Origin: Pseudarthrobacter polychromogenes
GTDB lineage: Bacteria; Actinomycetota; Actinomycetes; Actinomycetales; Micrococcaceae
Assembly (NCBI RefSeq): GCF_014644495.1
Contig: NZ_BMKU01000017.1
Location: forward strand, 1-64,000
DNA: 64,000 bases
Direction of reading: 5' to 3'
In this document: piece after piece, positions 58,863 to 64,000 of the stretch
Layout of the letters: every line of letters begins with the position of its first letter
How positions within the stretch are numbered: the first letter of the stretch is position 1
Program-made: the position numbers and the translations under genes
Notes under the pieces: generated by a model
Told to the model about the DNA's origin: nothing
Seen by the model: only the letters and a program-made list of their open reading frames with translations
Database searches by the model: none

Positions 58863-60626
58863 CTATACGCGCTCGCTGGTGAAGGCCGTTAGCGCCGTCA
58901 GTTTCGCCTCGCCAATGGGCTCTTCCGGCAGCAGCGGAATGAGGGCAACCCTGTCCGCGATTGCCCGCACTTTCGTGATCTGGTCCGCCTCATGGGCGGC
59001 GCGGGCCCGGAGGAACGGCGAGCGCGGGTGGGCGGCGGCGATGGAGTTGTTGATGACCCAGGCCCAGGGATGGATCCCGGCCCGTTCCAGGTCCTCCTTG
59101 AGTTCCTCCGCCTCCAGCACGGGCGTGGTCTCGGCCAGCGTCACCAGGATGACCTTTGTTCCCACCGGATCCTGGAGGCGCATCAGCGGCGTCACGAATC
59201 CCATCGAGTCCCCCACCTGCCGGGAAATCTCCCGGTGGTACGAACCCGTGGCATCCAGCAGCAGCAGCGTATGCCCGGTGGGTGCGGTGTCCATCACCAC
59301 GAAATGCCGCCGGGACTCCTGGACAACCCGGGAGAACTGCCGGAACACCGCAACCTCGTCCGTGCAGGGCGACATCAGGTCCTCCGCCAGCGCCGCCCGG
59401 CCTTCGTCGTCCAGGCTCCGGCCCTTGGTGTCCATCACGTGGGCACGGTATTCCTGGATGGCCGCCGCCGGATCGATGCGGGAGACGGTCAGCCCCGCGA
59501 CAGAACCGTGCAGCGTTTCGGAAAGGTGCGCCGCCGGATCGGTGGTGGTGAGGTGGACCGCGTGCCCCCTCCTGGCCAAGGCAACCGCAATGGCCGCAGC
59601 AACCGTCGTCTTGCCCACGCCGCCCTTGCCCATGCACATCACCAGCCCGTGTCCGTCGGCCTCAATGCCGTCCACCAGCGCAGCGAGCGGTGCGTCCTCG
59701 ATGTCAATGGCCGACGACGGGCCCTCCTCAGCATCCGCGCCCGCCGTGGGAGCAACCAGGGATTCGAGCGCCGGTATACCCACCATGTTGCCGGGCTTGA
59801 GCTCGAGGACGTCGCGGGGGAGCTCCGCGACCACCCCGGGAATGGCCTCCATGGCCGCGGCTTCCCGGGCACGCAAGGCCTTCGCCAGCTCCTCCTCGCC
59901 GGCGGCCTCGGGCAGGACGCCGTTTACCACCAGGTACCCGCCGCGGATGCCGATCTGGTTGAGCTCAAGGTAGGTGCGCTCCACCTCCTTCAGGGACGAC
60001 GGCTGCGCCCGGGTCACCAGCACAAGGCGGGTGCGCAGGGGATCGGCGAGTGCCTCAACCGCCCTGGCATACACCTCCTTGTGCTTGTCCAGCCCGGACA
60101 GCGGACCCAGGCAGGACGGTTCCCCCGCGCCCGTGGCAAGGAAATCCGTCCACGAGCCGGGCAGCTGCAGCAGGCGGATGGTGTGGCCCGTCGGGGCCGT
60201 ATCAAAGATGATGTGGCTGTACTCCGCATAGGCGGCATCGTCCCCGAGGAGACTGGTGAACTCGTCGAAGGAGGCCACCTCCGTGGTGCAGGAACCCGAG
60301 AGGCTCTCCGCAACGCCGGCCAGCTCGGTCTCCGGCAGGACTCCCCGGACGGGGGCGAGGATCCGCTCCCGGTAAGCCTCCGCTGCCTGCTCCGGGTCGA
60401 TTTCCAGGGCAGAGAGGCCCGGCACCTCCGGAATTGCGGTGACGGTGTTTCCAACGGCCAGGCCGAAGACCTGACCGATGTTGGACGCGGGGTCGGTGCT
60501 GACCAGCAGCACCTTCCGGCCGGCCCGGGCAAGCGAGAGCGCGGACGCGCACGCCACGGAGGTCTTGCCCACCCCGCCTTTTCCGGTAAAGAACAGGAAG
60601 CGCGGCGGGTTGTGGAGGAACTTCAT
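58863..60626 (-). CDS. arsA: Two-domain arsenical-pump ATPase ArsA
   Basis: A 587-residue ATPase, close to the 583 of classical ArsA, which powers the ArsB arsenite pump. The two deviant Walker P-loops are TGKGGVGKTS (Gly15-Thr22) and MGKGGVGKTT (Gly333-Thr340), each followed by the STDPAS or TTDPAA switch and DTAPTGHT. The metalloid-site cysteines are all kept: Cys113 (GSCTTEV), Cys172 (PSCLGP) and Cys421 (SPCTDEV). The ATG at 60626 has only a weak ribosome site; upstream codons run into a tandem repeat. No arsR, arsB, arsC or arsD is nearby, so it may work with a distant pump or serve another role. Confidence 0.92.
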   Translation of the reverse strand: MKFLHNPPRFLFFTGKGGVGKTSVACASALSLARAGRKVLLVSTDPASNIGQVFGLAVGNTVTAIPEVPGLSALEIDPEQAAEAYRERILAPVRGVLPETELAGVAESLSGSCTTEVASFDEFTSLLGDDAAYAEYSHIIFDTAPTGHTIRLLQLPGSWTDFLATGAGEPSCLGPLSGLDKHKEVYARAVEALADPLRTRLVLVTRAQPSSLKEVERTYLELNQIGIRGGYLVVNGVLPEAAGEEELAKALRAREAAAMEAIPGVVAELPRDVLELKPGNMVGIPALESLVAPTAGADAEEGPSSAIDIEDAPLAALVDGIEADGHGLVMCMGKGGVGKTTVAAAIAVALARRGHAVHLTTTDPAAHLSETLHGSVAGLTVSRIDPAAAIQEYRAHVMDTKGRSLDDEGRAALAEDLMSPCTDEVAVFRQFSRVVQESRRHFVVMDTAPTGHTLLLLDATGSYHREISRQVGDSMGFVTPLMRLQDPVGTKVILVTLAETTPVLEAEELKEDLERAGIHPWAWVINNSIAAAHPRSPFLRARAAHEADQITKVRAIADRVALIPLLPEEPIGEAKLTALTAFTSERV

Positions 60627-60685
60627 GCAAGCCAGTCTTTCAACACGAGGGGGACGGCCCCAGAGCCGAACGTCCCTGTGCTGAA

Positions 60686-60749
60686 CATACGCGGTACCCA
60701 ACACACGCGGTGCCCGACACACCCGGCGCCCAGCCCACCCGGCGCCACA
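60686..60749. repeat. Four imperfect 16-bp tandem repeats upstream of arsA
   Basis: Units 60686-60701 (CATACGCGGTACCCAA), 60702-60717 (CACACGCGGTGCCCGA), 60718-60733 (CACACCCGGCGCCCAG) and 60734-60749 (CCCACCCGGCGCCACA). Each holds a GGnnCC core. They fill the gap between the NYN gene end and the arsA start. Confidence 0.8.
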
Positions 60750-60764
60750 CCCGCCGTCGTCCGT

Positions 60765-62012
60765 TTAAGCGTGTCCGTTCTCCAGCAGCCCGCCGCTCGC
60801 CCAGCGCCGCACCGCGGCCTTTTCGCCGGCGTCGAACTCCAGCAGGGCCACCCGGCAGAGTTCCTCCACGTTGGCCGTCCACGCCGCCGCCAGTTCCGCC
60901 GCGGTCGCCCTGTCATTGAACTGGAAATTGGCGTAGGCGAGCCCCTGCAGGACGAAACTGACCGCGTTGCGGGAGACCGGCTGGCCGGCGCTGACGCAGT
61001 CGTCCCGCACCTGCCGGGAGAGTTCGGTACGGTTGAGCGCCGGCTGGTCCCGAAGCCGGGCTGCCATGGCCGTGAAGATCTGCCGGAATTGCGCGGCGGA
61101 AAGTGCAGGCACATCCGTCACCCGCGTGACCTGCTCCTCCACGCGCGGCTGGAGGTCCGCAGGCAGCGGAAGATCCTCGCTGGAGAACCGCTTGGCGTCC
61201 CACACCCAGCCGCCCTGCGCGGCCGAATATTCCACGTCCTTGGCGATCTGGGAAACCCACGTTCCGAACTTTCCGAACCCGCCCCAGTCCGTCTTCAAGG
61301 AAGGTTCCGCCGTAAGCGCCCGGTGCGCCACCATGGCCCCCACCACCGGCCCAGGCGCGGAGCGCACAAAATCCAGCACTTCGCGGACGGCGGGGGAGCT
61401 GGCTTTGGTTTTTGCCTTGGCAGCGGCAGGGGCCTGCGGCAGCTTCGGGGACGCCACGGCGTGGATGGGTTCGGCGGTGGTGCCGTGGAGGATCGCCACG
61501 AAGTCGTGCGACTCCACCACATGGTCCGCCATCTCCCGGTAGGCGAAGGCCACGGCGCCGGCAGCGATCACGGTGGTCATCCGGTCTGCGGCACGGAACC
61601 GCTGGATCAGGGACGTGAAGTCGGCATCGGCCGAGGCGATGAAGAACTCCTCGATCCCGCCGCTGCCGGACAGCGCGTCCATCGCGTCCAGCACCAGGTT
61701 GATGTCCGTGCTGCTCTTGCCCCGTTGCGTCAGCGACGGGCAGTCGATCACCCGGAAACCGGCGCGGGTCCAGTAGGTCCGGTACTTCGAGTACACCATC
61801 GGGTTCAGGTAGCAGTTGCGGATCAGGAAGCGGCGGGCACCCTCCCCGGACCCGCCGGCTGACAACGCATCCGCCCAATGCTTGGGGTCCTCGGCAAACC
61901 GCTTCGCCGCCAGCGGGTCCAGGGCCTGCAGGCCGGTGAACACGTTGTCGAAATCAACAAACATCGCGGCCCGGATGCCGGGCCGGCGGGAGGGGGAGAG
62001 TGCCTCGTTCAT
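60765..62012 (-). CDS. NYN-domain (PIN-like RNase) protein with C-terminal OST-HTH-like region
   Basis: A 415-residue protein. The N-terminal NYN/LabA-like nuclease domain (about 12-160) has the acidic metal residues in AAMFVDFDNVFTGL, SSTDINLVLDAMDAL and FIASADADFTSLIQRF. After an Ala/Pro linker the middle and C-terminal parts (about 185-400) hold two segments that look like OST-HTH/LOTUS winged helices (AMVAHRALTAEPSLKTDWGG and FGKFGTWVSQ). Proteins of this design are predicted RNA-binding nucleases. I start at the ATG ending at 62012; upstream codons are likely untranslated. Confidence 0.86.
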   Translation of the reverse strand: MNEALSPSRRPGIRAAMFVDFDNVFTGLQALDPLAAKRFAEDPKHWADALSAGGSGEGARRFLIRNCYLNPMVYSKYRTYWTRAGFRVIDCPSLTQRGKSSTDINLVLDAMDALSGSGGIEEFFIASADADFTSLIQRFRAADRMTTVIAAGAVAFAYREMADHVVESHDFVAILHGTTAEPIHAVASPKLPQAPAAAKAKTKASSPAVREVLDFVRSAPGPVVGAMVAHRALTAEPSLKTDWGGFGKFGTWVSQIAKDVEYSAAQGGWVWDAKRFSSEDLPLPADLQPRVEEQVTRVTDVPALSAAQFRQIFTAMAARLRDQPALNRTELSRQVRDDCVSAGQPVSRNAVSFVLQGLAYANFQFNDRATAAELAAAWTANVEELCRVALLEFDAGEKAAVRRWASGGLLENGHA

Positions 62013-62070
62013 TGGCCCAGTGTGCCAGCATCGCGGCGGGGCGGGCAGCCCCTCCGGGTGCGACACGCAA

Positions 62071-62101
62071 GCGGAGGACGGGAGGTTCCGCCGTCGTCCG
62101 C
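62071..62101. terminator. Imperfect gene-end hairpin of the same family
   Basis: GCGGA-GGACGG at 62071 pairs with CCGTC-G-TCCGC ending at 62101, with small bulges, upstream of the NYN gene and just 3' of the zinc-ribbon gene. Confidence 0.5.
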
Positions 62102-62137
62102 TTCCCTCTTGGCTGAGGTGCTTAGGTGCTCGGCCGC

Positions 62138-62458
62138 TTAGGTGCTTAGGTTCCAGTGGACCCGGATGGCCTCCGCAATGGGTGCCTCCTTCACGTCGAC
62201 CCGGAAAGCGACGGGCGCGGTTCCTGTTTCCTCGATGACGGCGTCACGGTAGACGCGGCCGCAGGAGGGGCAGAGGGTGTAAAGGTCCTCGTCCGCGGGC
62301 CACTCCGCCAGCTCCGGCGGGGCAGGGGAATCTCCTGAGTGGACGGGGATGCCCTGCGCGTTGGCCTGGATCAGGCCGTCCTTGCTGACGGTGTTCCCGC
62401 AGACGCAGGTAATGGTGGTGACGTCATGGCCAGCCACATCGGCGGTTTCGGTGTCCAT
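62138..62458 (-). CDS. Small zinc-ribbon-like hypothetical protein
   Basis: A 106-residue protein with two cysteine pairs, CVCGNTVSKDG near residue 18 and CPSCGRVYRD near residue 65, which together look like a zinc ribbon. The rest is acidic and ends ITEAIRVHW-like (EAPIAEAIRVHWNLST). No catalytic motif is visible. The ATG at 62458 has GGAGG 6 bases upstream. The longer open frame upstream covers the start of the divergent GPP34 gene and is not used. Confidence 0.82.
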   Translation of the reverse strand: MDTETADVAGHDVTTITCVCGNTVSKDGLIQANAQGIPVHSGDSPAPPELAEWPADEDLYTLCPSCGRVYRDAVIEETGTAPVAFRVDVKEAPIAEAIRVHWNLST

Positions 62459-62573
62459 GGCGGCCTCCGCGGCGCTGGAAGGGACGTTGTGATACCAGCT
62501 TAAACCTGCGTCCGTGGGGGAAACAGGTACTTTGGCCGTAGCGGGTGCCGCTGTGCGGGCGCACCATGGTGCC

Positions 62574-63347
62574 ATGAACGCGGAAACACCCCAAGCGGTT
62601 GAACTGAGCCTTCCCCAAGCCTTCCTCCTCCTGGCCACCGATGACAAAGACGGCAAACCCGAAGTTCCGGTGTTCGCACTCAGGACCACGCTGGCAGGGG
62701 CAATCCTGGCCGAGCTGGACCTGGTCGGTGCCATCGAGCTGCAGGGCAAGCACGTCCGGGCTACGGGTGCCACACCTGACACGGAGCTCCAGCACGAGCT
62801 GGAGCTCATCCGCGGCAAGTCGCGGCCGCACAGCGCCAGGCGCTGGGTCTCCATGCTGGAAGGCCGTGCCCAGACGCAGCGCATCTACGAGCAGATGGCG
62901 TCGGCGGGCATCGTGGAACACGTCGGCGAGAAGCACCTGGGCCGTTTCCGGGCCGCGCGGTATCCGGAAAAGGACCATGCCCCCGAGGCCGCGCTGCTGG
63001 AAAAGATCCGGACAGCACTCAGGGCTGCGCCGTCCAACCTGCAGCCGCCGGATACCGGCGCGGCTGAGGACGGGGAAGCTGAGGGCGCAGCTGCTGGCAC
63101 AGGGCCGGAAGCCGCAGGGCCGGAGGCCGCGAAGCCCGGGACTACGAAGCCCGGAACCACGGCGCCCGAGGCCAGGACCATAGCGCTGATCGCCCTGATG
63201 CAGGCGGCGGGGCTGCTCGGCAAGCTCTTCCCGGAAGCGGACCGGGTCCGGGCCAGCGAGCTGGCCAAGGACTACTGGCCGTCCCGCGCTGTGGAGGATG
63301 AACTCCGCATGATCAGGCTGGCGGAGGAGGAAGCCGCAACCCTGTAG
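62574..63347 (+). CDS. GPP34/GOLPH3-family protein
   Basis: A 257-residue protein of the GPP34 (Golgi phosphoprotein 3) family. It has the typical opening LSLPQAFLLLATDDKDGKP, then TTLAGAILAELDLVGAIELQG, HVRATGATPD and the ending AELAKDYWP-like (ASELAKDYWPSRAVEDELRM). A disordered Ala/Gly/Pro/Glu insert with a GTTKPGTTAPE repeat interrupts the fold at about 160-200. Eukaryotic members bind PI4P; the bacterial role is unknown. The ATG at 62574 matches the family start; a GTG at 62514 would add 20 residues. Confidence 0.85.
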   Translation: MNAETPQAVELSLPQAFLLLATDDKDGKPEVPVFALRTTLAGAILAELDLVGAIELQGKHVRATGATPDTELQHELELIRGKSRPHSARRWVSMLEGRAQTQRIYEQMASAGIVEHVGEKHLGRFRAARYPEKDHAPEAALLEKIRTALRAAPSNLQPPDTGAAEDGEAEGAAAGTGPEAAGPEAAKPGTTKPGTTAPEARTIALIALMQAAGLLGKLFPEADRVRASELAKDYWPSRAVEDELRMIRLAEEEAATL

Positions 63348-63378
63348 GCGGCACCCCTTTAGTCAGTGCACAACGCAA

Positions 63379-63412
63379 GCGGACGACGGCGGGACGTGCC
63401 GCCGTCGTCCGC
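63379..63412. terminator. Gene-end hairpin, 14 perfect base pairs
   Basis: GCGGACGACGGCGG (63379-63392) and CCGCCGTCGTCCGC (63399-63412) around GACGTG, between the convergent GPP34 gene and the rhodanese gene; serves both strands. Confidence 0.85.
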
Positions 63413-63426
63413 CCACCATTGCTGGT

Positions 63427-64000
63427 TCACGCCAGCGTGAAGCCGGCCTTCTTTAGGCCGCGGAAGCTGGCGTCAATGTGCACCACGTCGCGGCCGGTCC
63501 GCTGCAGGAGACTGGCGGCCACGGCGGAGCGGTAACCGGAGCCGCAGTGCACCCACAGCCGGCCGGCGGGTACCTCGTCCATGCGCCGGAGCAGCTCGTG
63601 GAGCGGGATGTTCACCGCCTCCTGGATGTGTGACTCGTTGAACTCGTCGGTGCGGCGGACATCGAGGATGGGATCATCCTTGGGCTTCTGCAGCACCTCT
63701 TGCCAGCCGACGCTGTCATACGAGGAGGTTGCCGCCTGCGGTGCGAGGTCCGCTGGGCCGGCGCCGATGGCCGCGTCCGGGTTGTCGATGCCGATGCGGG
63801 ACAGGTCCCGGATGGCGTTCTCCACATCCTGGCGTTCACCCACCAGCGTCAGCTGTTCGTCCCAGGGCAGGACCCAGCCCAGGAAGGCGGTGAACTGGGT
63901 GCCGTCCCCGTACTCGAAGCTGAGGCTGCCGCTCAGGTGGGTGCTGGCAAAGGCCACCCGGTTCCTCAGGTCCACCACCCACTCGCCCCGCTCCAGCCGG
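63427..64000 (-). CDS. C-terminal part of a rhodanese-containing protein (probably MBL-fold plus rhodanese), cut by the window end
   Basis: The frame stays open to the window edge, so the start is outside. Visible are an inactive-looking rhodanese half (WVVDLRNRVAFASTHLSGSL) and a complete C-terminal rhodanese domain with DPILDVRRTDEFNESHIQEA and active-site Cys in VHCGSGYRSAVAAS. The arrangement matches the end of metallo-beta-lactamase-fold proteins with two rhodanese domains, which handle persulfide sulfur. The MBL domain itself is not in the window, so that part is inference. Confidence 0.85.
   Translation of the reverse strand, partial: RLERGEWVVDLRNRVAFASTHLSGSLSFEYGDGTQFTAFLGWVLPWDEQLTLVGERQDVENAIRDLSRIGIDNPDAAIGAGPADLAPQAATSSYDSVGWQEVLQKPKDDPILDVRRTDEFNESHIQEAVNIPLHELLRRMDEVPAGRLWVHCGSGYRSAVAASLLQRTGRDVVHIDASFRGLKKAGFTLA

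Noticed and set aside
58992..61862. A 956-residue plus-strand open frame across arsA and the NYN gene
   Set aside because: It is antisense to two well-supported genes, spans their intergenic repeats, and its Arg/Gly/His-rich product has no recognisable domain.
1..64000. CRISPR arrays, transposases, integrases, tRNA or rRNA genes
   Set aside because: No regularly spaced repeats, no transposase or recombinase motifs, and no tRNA-like folding or rRNA signatures were noticed on reading both strands; a tRNAscan and IS search would settle this.

Overview
The window looks like a chromosomal segment of a high-GC actinobacterium, most likely a soil Micrococcaceae member of the Arthrobacter/Pseudarthrobacter type. 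The reasons are strong G/C preference at third codon positions in nearly all genes, frequent GTG/TTG starts, ATGA/GTGA gene overlaps, many GntR regulators with sugar-acid and organic-acid transporters, and a gene-end hairpin family of the form GACGACGGCGG...CCGCCGTCGTC. No rRNA, tRNA, CRISPR array, insertion sequence or prophage was recognised. This assignment rests on composition and gene content only.

Layout. (1) 1-1740 is a lower-GC edge with a truncated reading frame, an unrecognised 317-aa gene and a frameshifted small gene. (2) 1838-6729: cobalamin-dependent methionine synthase metH and a membrane protein. (3) 6806-20818: a 14-gene minus-strand operon for sugar-acid catabolism. It holds a TRAP transporter, L-fuconate-type dehydratase, two SDRs, a zinc alcohol dehydrogenase, two fumarylacetoacetase-fold enzymes, a ketoglutarate-semialdehyde-type dehydrogenase, KDG kinase, KDPG aldolase, an Ldh2-type dehydrogenase and its own GntR regulator, behind a near-perfect palindrome. 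(4) 20975-23055: a saccharopine-dehydrogenase-like protein and an RsbQ/KAI2-like hydrolase. (5) 23166-28633: a lactate module (GntR regulator, lactate permease, FAD/Fe-S D-lactate-type dehydrogenase). (6) 28729-32141: a one-polypeptide ECF transporter with a small lipoprotein. (7) 32266-35220: a MatC-like permease and HutC-type GntR divergent from an amidohydrolase, around a 10-bp-arm palindrome. (8) 35506-44793: mixed genes including a Tat-exported hydrolase, an XRE regulator with repeated binding-site-like motifs, an MFS pump, a PQQ-type sugar dehydrogenase lipoprotein, an aldo/keto reductase and two secreted phosphoesterase-like proteins.

(9) 44995-50624: a tricarballylate-type module (GntR, TcuA-like flavoprotein, TctCBA transporter). 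(10) 50809-51725: an SRPBCC protein and a hydrolase fragment. (11) 51742-56462: a nitrogen cluster of type III-like glutamine synthetase, a homoserine-acetyltransferase-fold protein, a TetR regulator and an ammonium transporter; its two promoter regions each carry a pair of 17-bp TetR-like operators set exactly 35 bp apart. (12) 56495-64000: a membrane-anchored matrixin-like protease, small DNA-binding and hypothetical proteins, an orphan two-domain ArsA ATPase, a NYN-domain protein, a GPP34 protein and the C-terminus of a rhodanese-containing protein cut by the window end.

How it works together. Regions 3 and 5 fit one another: the L-fuconate route ends in pyruvate plus lactate, and the neighbouring module takes up and oxidises lactate. 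Regions 7 and 9 are further self-contained organic-acid modules with their own GntR regulators. Region 11 is an ammonium/amine assimilation regulon under one local TetR repressor. I see no defence island or obviously new machine. The most distinctive items are the twin operator architecture, the single-chain ECF transporter, the composite aldonate operon and the recurring hairpin family.
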